In this document: positions 15,053-22,520 of the stretch, in pieces
How positions within the stretch are numbered: position 1 is the first letter of the stretch
How the letters are laid out: the number at the start of each line of letters is the position of its first letter
Assembly: GCA_002686195.1 (NCBI GenBank)
Contig: NZAS01000194.1
Coordinates: 1-26,496, forward strand
Direction of reading: 5' to 3'
DNA length: 26,496 nt
From: Candidatus Pacearchaeota archaeon
Lineage (GTDB): Archaea; Nanoarchaeota; Nanoarchaeia; Pacearchaeales; GW2011-AR1
Notes under the pieces: model-generated
Database searches by the model: none
What the model was told of the DNA's origin: nothing
What the model saw: only the letters and a program-made list of their open reading frames with translations
Translations under genes and position numbers: made by a program

Positions 15053-16975
15053 TCAATTCCTTGCCATTAATGAACTTACATATCTCAACAATCTATTTGC
15101 GCTGGCAGCGGTGTAATTATACTTTTCACACAAGGTCTTTATTACAACGTTTATTCTTTTAAGTTCTTCTTCATCTGGGTTTCTTGCACTAACCGTTAAT
15201 CGAATCACATCTTGACGCTCATCAAATAATTGCTTTTCAAGAGCTTCACGTAATTTCGCATGATTTTTATAGTTATATCCTCCGCCATCATCTTTGGCAG
15301 ATCGCAACATCTTTCTATAAATCTCTTGTCTAAAAGACTTTTTGCCTGATTCTGTTATTCCGACCTTTTCTTCGATTGACCTCATAAGCCTTTCATTTGG
15401 CTCTGTAAAGTCTCCCCACTCATCTTCAATGGTCGTGCCATCGAGGAATGCTCCAACATGGTCCATATAATTATTTAATAAGTTTTCAACTTCTTCTTCA
15501 AAGTTCAAGAAGAATGCTTTTTGAACTTCGTTTCTAGCGATTTTGCTATATTCCTCTATTACAGAGGTCAATATATTTTCTAATCTTTCTATTTCTTTCA
15601 AATCAAGTTTTGGATTGCTGCTAAAGCCATCTCTAACGGATCTTATGATATCAATCGGAGTTATACAATTAGCATCATCTTGAGATAATGTAGAAGAAAT
15701 TCTGTTTATAACATATCGTGGAGAAATCCCTGTCATGCCCTCTGCCTCAAACTCTCTTTTAAGCATTGGTACATCAGACTGAGAAAATCCTTCCACATCC
15801 TCTTTGTTATATAGTCTCATCTTATTCATCATAGATAAGCCTTCATGCTTTGAATCCTTTAATCTTGAAAGAACAGCAAACATAGCCGCACAATGTAAAG
15901 TATATGGAGCTATATGAACATTTTTAAATGTTGCTTGATTTATTAACTTATCATATATTTTTACTTCTTCGCTGACACTTAAATTATATGGAACTTTTAC
16001 AACAATAATTCTATCGTGTAAAGCTTCCATTTCGTCTTTTGCTAAAAATCTTTTATATTCTGTTTCATTTGTATGAGCTAGCAAAAATTCATCCGCATAA
16101 ATAAATGGATATCTTCCCGTTTTTATATTTTTTTCTTGAGCAAGAGTTAATAAAACATATAGAAACTTTTGATCTACTTTTAACATTTCTACAAATTCCA
16201 TCATGCCTCTGTTGGCTATATTTAACTCGCCGTCAAATCTATAAGCCCTAGGGTCTGACTCGGATCCGTATTTTCCAATCTTGCTCAAATCCATAGATCC
16301 GACAAGCTCTGAAATATCTTGGCTCTTTTTGTCCGAAGGAACAAACGTTCCTATTCCAACACGAGATTGCTCTGAAAAGAACATCCTCTTAACTGGTAGC
16401 TTTAAAAAATCACCGTCATATTCTTCTTTTAATATAAGGTTCATATATGGACTTAGCTGACCCTCTATCTTTATTCCGTATTCATCAAGAAACTTGGATC
16501 TAAGCTCATTTGGAATTGCCACAAGAGGATCTTCATACATTGGTGATTCCGCCAGGGCATAAACCCTTCCGGCTTCATCTCTCGAAAATGACTCTAAACC
16601 TCTTTTTAATAATACGGCTAATTGAGACTTGCCAGAAGACGTGGGTCCATATAGAAGCAAGATCCTTCTTGATACTTCGCTGCCTGTTGCCGCAGCCTTA
16701 AGGTAAGACATGATTTCATTTATAGAATCATCAATTCCAAATAAATCATTTGAAAAAAATGTATATTCCTCTATGTTGCCTTCTTCGTCTCTTACGACTC
16801 CAGCATTTTCTATCATACTCAAAACTCTCGAATGAGCATTCATATGAATATCTGAATCTTTTATAACGATTTTTATATAATCTTTAAGAGAACCTTCCCA
16901 TTCCATGGTATTGGTTTGATTGATATGTTCGCTTAAAGACTCAAAAAGCTTCGTTGTTGTTCTTTTCACTGGCAT
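15053..16975 (-). CDS. prkA: PrkA (YeaG) AAA+ serine protein kinase
   Basis: A 640-residue PrkA family protein at roughly full family length. The AAA+ domain has Walker A 'GPTSSGKS' (110-117) and, later, the family signature 'FLLAHTNETEYKRFL' with 'DRIIVVKVPYNLSVSEEVKIYDKL'. The middle has 'GISPRYVINRIS', and the C-terminal kinase-like part has 'DEWGDFTEPNERLMRSIEEKVGI'. PrkA/YeaG is described as a Ser/Thr kinase; Lon-like proteolysis has been proposed in Bacillus. In enterobacteria yeaG-yeaH are induced in stationary phase and nitrogen starvation. The ATG overlaps the stop of the zinc-ribbon gene (TAATG), and yeaH follows after one base, so all are probably co-translated. Confidence 0.93.
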   Translation of the reverse strand: MPVKRTTTKLFESLSEHINQTNTMEWEGSLKDYIKIVIKDSDIHMNAHSRVLSMIENAGVVRDEEGNIEEYTFFSNDLFGIDDSINEIMSYLKAAATGSEVSRRILLLYGPTSSGKSQLAVLLKRGLESFSRDEAGRVYALAESPMYEDPLVAIPNELRSKFLDEYGIKIEGQLSPYMNLILKEEYDGDFLKLPVKRMFFSEQSRVGIGTFVPSDKKSQDISELVGSMDLSKIGKYGSESDPRAYRFDGELNIANRGMMEFVEMLKVDQKFLYVLLTLAQEKNIKTGRYPFIYADEFLLAHTNETEYKRFLAKDEMEALHDRIIVVKVPYNLSVSEEVKIYDKLINQATFKNVHIAPYTLHCAAMFAVLSRLKDSKHEGLSMMNKMRLYNKEDVEGFSQSDVPMLKREFEAEGMTGISPRYVINRISSTLSQDDANCITPIDIIRSVRDGFSSNPKLDLKEIERLENILTSVIEEYSKIARNEVQKAFFLNFEEEVENLLNNYMDHVGAFLDGTTIEDEWGDFTEPNERLMRSIEEKVGITESGKKSFRQEIYRKMLRSAKDDGGGYNYKNHAKLREALEKQLFDERQDVIRLTVSARNPDEEELKRINVVIKTLCEKYNYTAASANRLLRYVSSLMARN

Positions 16976-17265
16976 TATATCTCTTCTCCATATACATCTA
17001 ATATAGTCTTTGTGTCACCCGATTTAATCTTTTCAACTATTTTTTTAGCCTCATCTTTTGCTTCTGTTAAAATCTGTTCTTTGCTTTTTGATATTTTACT
17101 AGATGTTGGACTAAATATTCTAACAAATTGGACGGTATTGCCACAATTGTTGCATTTTTTATTATCAAAGCTATCTTCTGACTTAACAGATAGAAAGCTC
17201 GCAACAGTCATTACAAACGTTTCACACGAATCACACTCACTGCATTTGAAGTTATATTTAGCCAT
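16975..17265 (-). CDS. small zinc-ribbon protein (FmdB-like)
   Basis: A 96-residue protein with C8-x2-C11 (plus C14) and C38-x2-C41, the two knuckles of a zinc ribbon, framed as in FmdB-type small proteins ('KYNFKCSEC', 'KKCNNCGN'). The second half is a Lys/Glu-rich helix. It ends in TAATG, overlapping the prkA start by one base, so its dose may be tied to PrkA. It could bind nucleic acid or serve as a partner of the kinase operon; no specific function can be claimed. Confidence 0.65.
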   Translation of the reverse strand: MAKYNFKCSECDSCETFVMTVASFLSVKSEDSFDNKKCNNCGNTVQFVRIFSPTSSKISKSKEQILTEAKDEAKKIVEKIKSGDTKTILDVYGEEI

Positions 17266-17455
17266 CTATACTATCCGATATATTACTAGTAAATAAAATC
17301 TCATCTCCCTTAAACTTAATTTTACCGGACAAAGATAAATCTCTTAGAAGTTTCTTTTTAAATTTATTATCAGTAATAAAAATAACTATTTCCATGTCAT
17401 TAGTTTCGGAGTCATATTTTATATTTTTTATTTTTCCTACACTTTTATCTAACAT
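17258..17455 (-). CDS. small hypothetical protein
   Basis: A 65-residue frame starting directly after the stop of the previous gene (TAG followed by ATG at 17455) and overlapping the zinc-ribbon gene by 8 bases. It has an alternating-strand pattern (KIKNIKYDSETNDMEIVIFI; GKIKFKGDEILFTSNI), a small beta domain. No family recognised. Confidence 0.5.
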   Translation of the reverse strand: MLDKSVGKIKNIKYDSETNDMEIVIFITDNKFKKKLLRDLSLSGKIKFKGDEILFTSNISDSIDG

Positions 17456-17770
17456 CTACATGCCTTCTAATGCGTTGATTATATGTGGATTAAGATGATT
17501 TGCTAAAAATAATAAATTTGTTTTATCTATCTTCTTTATATCTTTTATCATATAAAAGGGAACAGACAAGACTGGTGCTTCTATTTTTTCTTGATTTTTA
17601 AAAAATTGTTCCAAAGGCAATAAGTCTATAAAACTATTAGACTTGCTTACTCTTATAACAAGATATCTTGATACTTGAGCCTCCCAAATGGTCTCTATTG
17701 AAACAATATCTTTGGATTTAATTTTAGATATTTTTTTATCATTATCCAAAATCAAATAATTAGATTGCAT
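17456..17770 (-). CDS. hypothetical protein after the helicase
   Basis: A 104-residue frame. The start ATG at 17770 sits 6 bases after a GGGGG ribosome site inside the helicase C-terminal codons; the ATG at 17776 is too close to it, and readings up to 17830 would run inside the helicase gene. The protein has a beta-rich first half ('NYLILDNDKKISKIKSKDIVSIETIWEAQ' pattern, cut here only by description) and a helical end. Its position suggests a replication accessory role, but no family is recognised. Confidence 0.5.
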   Translation of the reverse strand: MQSNYLILDNDKKISKIKSKDIVSIETIWEAQVSRYLVIRVSKSNSFIDLLPLEQFFKNQEKIEAPVLSVPFYMIKDIKKIDKTNLLFLANHLNPHIINALEGM

Positions 17771-19127
17771 TCTCATCCCCCATGTCTTCTGCCCAATCGT
17801 CTGGAAATATTTCAATGCGAGATTTATCAAAGACTTTCTTTAAAGACACCTTTCCTTTTGCGCCATCTCTATTTTTTACAACATGAATTTCCATATCTTC
17901 CCTAAGGTCTTCATCTTCTCTGTTTCCAATTATCAAAACAATTGCAGCATTATCTCCTATCATTTTGCTTCTTCCCAAATCTTCTAAATTAACATCATCT
18001 ATCTTCTTTCCGCTTTTCTTTTTTTGAACTGCTTTTCTTTGTGCTGCAGTAACAACCGGTAAATCTTTCTTTCTACAAAACTCATGAAGCTCTTCTGATA
18101 CCTTTCCGACATCTAGCCAGTCTGTCCCAGAAGCGCCGATAGTTGGTTTCATCAACTGCAGATAATCAATAAAGATAGCATCTGGCCTAAATACTCCTAA
18201 TATAGTTTCGTACTTAGCCTCTATTTCTCCCATAGTGGTTCCACGCGGCATATCAAGTATATAGAACTTTTTATTATGCCCCTCTTGAGACTTTAAACAT
18301 TTTGTCCATCTATCCTCCTCTTGTCCGGTTAGCTGGCCTCTTGCTAGGCTTCTATGTCTAATGTTTGCCACATTAGCATCAATGCGTTGCTCTAATTGCT
18401 TCTTACTCATTTCTAATGATATAAATAAAATATTTTTACCATCGTCATACCCCGTGATTCCTTCGGACGGAATATTGCTTCCAAGCCAAGCATTGACTGC
18501 CATATTCATCATAAGCAAAGACTTTCCAGATGAGCTTGCTCCACCGATAACCAACATTTCTGAATTCTTTACGCCCCAAGTGTAGTCATCAAGCTCTTGA
18601 TAGCCTGATAGAAAACCCATTATCTGTTCAGGATTTTCAACAGTATATTTGTATTGACTAATCCTGTCTTTCACAGAATCTGCTATATCTCCTTCTGAAA
18701 AAACATCTCTACGATACAATCTCTCTGTTTTAGATATAACTTTTTTTAACTCATCATTGAAGTCCTGTACACTATCTTCCTCTTCTTCGACATCGGAAGC
18801 TTTTTTCATTAAGTTTTCAATTAAATATTTATTATATCTTTCTTTTATATCATCTAAATAAAAACCAATCTCATTCCCTGCACACACTTGATTTTTGATA
18901 TACTCTGCAACATCTGGGTCATCGCCCTCTCTGTCCAGAAGAGTCTTCATAACGTCATAAGAAGGCGGGATTTTATGCCTAGAGTAATATGAATGCAGAA
19001 TATCTAATACAGGCTTATATTTCGGAAAGACCATTGATCTTATAAGGTCGAATTCCATCTCTCTATAAACCTCGTTTATATTTATAGAGCTTTGCATCAT
19101 CCAATTTACGACTTTTGCATCAAGCAT
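17760..19127 (-). CDS. DnaB-like replicative helicase
   Basis: A 455-residue hexameric-type helicase. The N-terminal helical domain (about 1-150) would bind loader and primase. The RecA-like domain has Walker A 'GASSSGKS' (196-203), 'FISLEMSKKQLEQRI' (the DnaB H2 region), and Walker B 'AIFIDYLQLM' with D321. The later 'LGRSKMIGDNAAIVLIIGNR' and 'VVKNRDGAKG' match the DnaB H4 and arginine-finger regions. It unwinds DNA at the phage fork. ATG at 19127 is chosen for the AGGAGA site just upstream; the upstream alternative at 19154 would be read inside the loader gene. It overlaps the loader gene by 8 bases. Confidence 0.9.
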   Translation of the reverse strand: MLDAKVVNWMMQSSININEVYREMEFDLIRSMVFPKYKPVLDILHSYYSRHKIPPSYDVMKTLLDREGDDPDVAEYIKNQVCAGNEIGFYLDDIKERYNKYLIENLMKKASDVEEEEDSVQDFNDELKKVISKTERLYRRDVFSEGDIADSVKDRISQYKYTVENPEQIMGFLSGYQELDDYTWGVKNSEMLVIGGASSSGKSLLMMNMAVNAWLGSNIPSEGITGYDDGKNILFISLEMSKKQLEQRIDANVANIRHRSLARGQLTGQEEDRWTKCLKSQEGHNKKFYILDMPRGTTMGEIEAKYETILGVFRPDAIFIDYLQLMKPTIGASGTDWLDVGKVSEELHEFCRKKDLPVVTAAQRKAVQKKKSGKKIDDVNLEDLGRSKMIGDNAAIVLIIGNREDEDLREDMEIHVVKNRDGAKGKVSLKKVFDKSRIEIFPDDWAEDMGDENAI

Positions 19128-19797
19128 CTTTTCTCCTAAAGTCCTTTCCGCCAACCATATATAGCTGGATATGATGGGTTCTCAAAGATTTAAACGATTT
19201 AGCAAAAAATCCTCCAAATATTTGATCTACATCTTCATTGTTTGTGCAAAGAATTGTTGGTAATTGATTTTGGAATCTTGTCCTAAGAACATACTCAAGA
19301 GACGTTCCAAAAAGCTGCTCAGCTTTATCAGATGGAAAAATCCAATGAGAACTAAATTCGTCAATTACCAAGAAATCTTTTCCTAATAATTCATTATAAT
19401 ATTTTGCTGTACTAACATCATTTGACAACATGTTGGCAACTACATCAGCCATAGTTGTATATAGTCCAGTATATCCAGATGTTATAGCTCTTTTTAAAAT
19501 GCAACAAGCAGTATATGTCTTGCCTGTGCCAAGTCCGCCGACAAACATATAAGACTTTCCATCATCATATATCTTATTTATGTCTTCCATCTTTGGCTTT
19601 ATAAGCTTTTTGAAATTAGCATCTCCGGAAAAATCCTTAAAAGATAAATTCCAATATTCTACTGGAATATTGGATAATGCGTATCTGTCTATTCTGACCA
19701 TTCTCGAAGAGCAGATATTACATCCCTCTCCCTTGCAGTCTTTGCAGGACTCTTTGATCTTATTCTTTATTCTTTCAATTTTAGTTTTTGGTATCAT
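19120..19797 (-). CDS. DnaC-like AAA+ helicase loader
   Basis: A 225-residue AAA+ ATPase. The N-terminus has a four-cysteine zinc site (C18-x2-C21-x4-C26-x2-C29), as seen in some phage loaders. Walker A is 'GGLGTGKT' (87-94), Walker B 'FLVIDEF' (D146, E147), and 'LPTILCTNN' is the sensor 1 region. The sequence and its overlap with the DnaB-like gene support a role in loading the helicase onto DNA. It overlaps the upstream LSm-like gene by 17 bases. Confidence 0.88.
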   Translation of the reverse strand: MIPKTKIERIKNKIKESCKDCKGEGCNICSSRMVRIDRYALSNIPVEYWNLSFKDFSGDANFKKLIKPKMEDINKIYDDGKSYMFVGGLGTGKTYTACCILKRAITSGYTGLYTTMADVVANMLSNDVSTAKYYNELLGKDFLVIDEFSSHWIFPSDKAEQLFGTSLEYVLRTRFQNQLPTILCTNNEDVDQIFGGFFAKSFKSLRTHHIQLYMVGGKDFRRKDA

Positions 19798-20233
19798 CTT
19801 CTGTCATAAATTCTATATTTTTTAATTTTTCGTCCTCAAGCGAACTATTTTCGCCTTTGAAAATTACAGAAAAATCATCATCAGAATTATCCGGAATATC
19901 ATCCAGCAAGCCGCCTGGTATTGACATGGCCGATTCTTCATATGATATTCCATTCATTGGAAACAAGCCATCAGAGACTGTTGGTGAAGCCTTCTCTACA
20001 GACCTATCTACAGACCTATCTGTTGGAGAATAAGCCTTTACAGCCTTCAAGGCTCTAGCTTTTTCTGTAACTAATAAACAAGATATTTTATTTTTAAAAA
20101 CCATAAAAAGATCGCCATCTCTTTCTACCACAAATTTATCATCATCTGATGACTTCACCTCTCCTGCGATCTCCCATCCGCCATCTAAAAATAAAGAAAC
20201 GCTCTTCCCTATTAAACTATTTTTATTGCTCAT
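19781..20233 (-). CDS. LSm/Hfq-like domain with acidic tail
   Basis: A 150-residue protein. Residues about 6-56 resemble an Sm fold: 'SVSLFLDGGWEIAGEV' fits the Sm1 strands (Hfq has V-x-L-F-L-x-N-G), and 'LFMVFKNKISCLLV' fits the Sm2 strand (Hfq has YKHAIST). The rest is an acidic, low-complexity tail with a direct repeat DRSVDRSV, likely disordered, resembling the acidic tails of single-stranded DNA-binding proteins. It lies between the unknown gene (ATGA overlap) and the loader. It might bind RNA or single-stranded DNA. The Sm assignment is by pattern only. Confidence 0.55.
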   Translation of the reverse strand: MSNKNSLIGKSVSLFLDGGWEIAGEVKSSDDDKFVVERDGDLFMVFKNKISCLLVTEKARALKAVKAYSPTDRSVDRSVEKASPTVSDGLFPMNGISYEESAMSIPGGLLDDIPDNSDDDFSVIFKGENSSLEDEKLKNIEFMTEDDTKN

Positions 20234-20829
20234 AATAACCTCAATTCCTTTGCTTTCTTTAAAAAAGAATACTCTATAGAGCTATCTGTTAAGCTATAAG
20301 CTTCAAAATATTTCTCTATCATCTTTATATCTTCTAAAGCTTCAACTTGATGAAGATCAAAAATCTTAGGCAAATTATTTTTTGCCCATTTTAATAAAGT
20401 ATTTATTTTTAAATTTTGTCCATTTTTAATCACATAATCAGAATACATTCTTTCAAACTCATTTATCATTGATGGTAATAAAAAGATTTGAGTTCCAGTG
20501 ACAGATTTGTCTCCTCTTCTGAACTTGTAATCAAACATCCAATTTATATAATTATATATTTTTAATATTACTTCTTTTTTAATTTCTTTCTTATCATTTG
20601 AAGGCAAGTCTTCATACCCTTCTGGCGCAAGAACTTTAAGAAGCCTTGCAAAGTCACGACTTTCCTTCCCTTTCCCCGGATCTGTATTCCACCTTACAAG
20701 CCTAAATCTTACGCCATGTTTTTCTTGATACTTGTGACAAAAATATGCCATAAGAGTGATGTGATTCCACCTATCTTTATCTTGCGAAATCCATTCAGGA
20801 ACTTTTTGATAAAACTCTTCTTGAATCAT
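20230..20829 (-). CDS. hypothetical replication-module protein
   Basis: A 199-residue mostly helical protein with 'HITLMAYFCHKYQEKHGVRFRLVRW' type pattern (only partly quoted) near the N-terminus and an aromatic-rich central helix pair (YNYINWMFDYKF). It overlaps the LSm-like gene by the ATGA junction. I do not recognise a family; its place in the helicase-loader cluster suggests a replication accessory role. TAGG lies just upstream of ATG 20829, and a stronger AGGAGG lies about 26 bases further up. Confidence 0.6.
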   Translation of the reverse strand: MIQEEFYQKVPEWISQDKDRWNHITLMAYFCHKYQEKHGVRFRLVRWNTDPGKGKESRDFARLLKVLAPEGYEDLPSNDKKEIKKEVILKIYNYINWMFDYKFRRGDKSVTGTQIFLLPSMINEFERMYSDYVIKNGQNLKINTLLKWAKNNLPKIFDLHQVEALEDIKMIEKYFEAYSLTDSSIEYSFLKKAKELRLL

Positions 20830-20897
20830 AATAGCCTACCCCATGCAATATGGTACTCCTCCTATATAAACGCATCTATTTAAATAGAAATTTTCTT

Positions 20898-22418
20898 TTA
20901 TACCCACTTAATTGGCTCTCTTTTCGGATATGAATGCAAAACTTTATTCTTGGGCATCTTAATATTGAACCCTGGTTCGCTTTTATAAACCTTGATTCGA
21001 GCTTCAGAGTGATCTCTTAAGTATTTGCAATTATCAAAAAACTCAACAACTATCGCTTTAGTTTTGTTTGGAGCTTTTCTTATTACTCTTCCTATTCTTT
21101 GTAATGCTCGCCCGCTTGACTTTCCAGATCCAGCCAGGATCAATGCATCAAGCTCAGGTATATCAATTCCTTGATCAAATATCTTGGATGCAATCAATAC
21201 TTGCAACTTTCCATCTCGCATCTCCTGTATACCTTCAAGTCTGTTTTTAGCACTTTTTGCACCATCTAAGAATTTTACAGAAAAATCTTCTTCCATCATT
21301 TCCTGCAAAGCTTTCCCGTGCTGAACCCGAACAACCAAAATCAAAACCTTTTTTCCGGCCTTAACAAGTTTCCTTGTAGCCTTCAAAATTAAGTTATTCC
21401 TATCTTCGTTTTCGACCACATAATTTTTATAAACCTCGTGATAGGTTTTGCCAACCCCTCTCATTACAGGAACATTTACAAAATGTATATCGGGAGGTAC
21501 CAAATAATCCAACGATATCAACTTTGTTGCATTAACATCGCAAAATCTTGGTCCAGAAACGGCTTCAATAAGAATGTCATCACCTGTATCTCTCCACGGG
21601 GTTCCAGATAAAAGAAACCTGTGTTTTGCAGATACGCTTGCTCTATGAATAAACTGAAGAGTTTCAGATGCAGCATATTGACATTCGTCAAAAATAAACA
21701 ATTGAGCATTTTGCACCTTCTCTCTGACTATAGCCTTGTTCAAAGCTTTCACGTGAGAAGCTGAATCTTGGGTTGTATCATTATCTGCAATTTTGGCCTT
21801 TTTGTTAAAGGCTGCTGCTGCAGACCATATTGTCATTATCGTAATAGGCTTAGATATATCGCATTCTCCGCCTCCTACAATTCCGCACTCAATTCCATAC
21901 GCCTCTTCTATTGTTTTTTTCATCTGATGAAGCAACTCTATTCCAATAACATAGATTACAGTTGGAATATTGTATTTAGCAGCAATAGAGGCAATAATAA
22001 GACTCTTTCCGCCGCCGGTTGCAACCTTTATTATTCCGCTGCCAGCATTCTTTGCGGCCTTCACAACCTTCTTTTGATAAGGCCGCAACTTGAAATCATC
22101 ATTTTTGAGCAATATTGGCTTTCCATATTTTAGTTTAGGCCTTGTGTCTATAACTTCATATATTATGTTATTATCCTTAAGCATTTCTTCTGCTATGCTT
22201 AAAAGGCCAATGGGAAATCGCATAGTCTTAGACAAAAGACGAACCTTTCCATCCCAGCCACCATATTTGCCGGAAAGCCCGTAGCCGCCCTTTCCTCCTT
22301 TCATAAACATATAGCCAGGATGATCATAACTCATCATCTTGTCCAATTTTGAAAAGGTTGAAGAATCCAGTGGTCCATCAATCTTGCAATTTACATTGTC
22401 TATAATAATTCTAATCAT
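20898..22418 (-). CDS. UvsW-like SF2 DNA helicase
   Basis: A 506-residue superfamily 2 helicase. The N-terminal 100 residues form an extra domain as in T4 UvsW. Motif I is 'ATGGGKS' (133-139), motif II 'FDECQ' (D244-Q247, a DEAH-box variant), motif III 'LSGTPWR', and motif VI 'QRIGRVIR'. UvsW unwinds branched DNA and R-loops, switching T4 replication from origin- to recombination-driven mode. The gene heads the replication transcription unit behind a strong promoter (22452-22480). The mRNA leader carries a hairpin between an AAGGAG and the ATG. Confidence 0.92.
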   Translation of the reverse strand: MIRIIIDNVNCKIDGPLDSSTFSKLDKMMSYDHPGYMFMKGGKGGYGLSGKYGGWDGKVRLLSKTMRFPIGLLSIAEEMLKDNNIIYEVIDTRPKLKYGKPILLKNDDFKLRPYQKKVVKAAKNAGSGIIKVATGGGKSLIIASIAAKYNIPTVIYVIGIELLHQMKKTIEEAYGIECGIVGGGECDISKPITIMTIWSAAAAFNKKAKIADNDTTQDSASHVKALNKAIVREKVQNAQLFIFDECQYAASETLQFIHRASVSAKHRFLLSGTPWRDTGDDILIEAVSGPRFCDVNATKLISLDYLVPPDIHFVNVPVMRGVGKTYHEVYKNYVVENEDRNNLILKATRKLVKAGKKVLILVVRVQHGKALQEMMEEDFSVKFLDGAKSAKNRLEGIQEMRDGKLQVLIASKIFDQGIDIPELDALILAGSGKSSGRALQRIGRVIRKAPNKTKAIVVEFFDNCKYLRDHSEARIKVYKSEPGFNIKMPKNKVLHSYPKREPIKWV

Positions 22419-22427
22419 AATAGTCTA

Positions 22428-22446
22428 TAAGCCCAAAGGGGCTCCT
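22428..22446 (-). promoter_or_regulatory. 5' leader hairpin before the UvsW-like gene
   Basis: Minus strand just after the promoter reads AAGGAG then AGCCC-CTTT-GGGCT (sharing the AG), then TATAGACTATT and the ATG. The 5-bp hairpin lies between a good ribosome site and the start, so it may bring them together or hide the site. On the plus strand the same stem is followed by CC and six Ts, so it could also stop antisense transcripts. Confidence 0.45.
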
Positions 22447-22451
22447 TTTTT

Positions 22452-22480
22452 ATTATACGACCATTGTCGCTAGGGGTCAA
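22452..22480 (-). promoter_or_regulatory. sigma-70 promoter of the replication block
   Basis: Minus strand TTGACC (22475-22480), a spacer of exactly 17 bases, then TATAAT (22452-22457). This is near-perfect (-35 5/6, -10 6/6). It drives the UvsW-like gene 34 bases downstream and probably the whole minus-strand replication block, and it would be read by unmodified host polymerase. Confidence 0.75.
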
Positions 22481-22493
22481 AATGGCATATAAT
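22464..22493 (+). promoter_or_regulatory. candidate promoter for the 718-residue gene
   Basis: Plus strand TTGTCG (22464-22469), spacer 18, TATAAT (22488-22493), 28 bases before the ATG at 22521. It overlaps the divergent minus-strand promoter, so the two may compete for polymerase. The -35 is a 4/6 match. Confidence 0.5.
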
Positions 22494-22520
22494 ATTTTAC
22501 TAATAATAAATTAATAATAT

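Noticed and set aside
21768..22284. Plus-strand frames of 121 and 64 residues opposite the UvsW-like helicase
   Set aside because: They are antisense shadows of a gene with a full set of helicase motifs and have no ribosome sites.
22428..22453. Plus-strand hairpin plus six Ts as a terminator
   Set aside because: No plus-strand gene ends upstream; the stem is better explained as part of the minus-strand leader, though a role against antisense transcripts remains possible.
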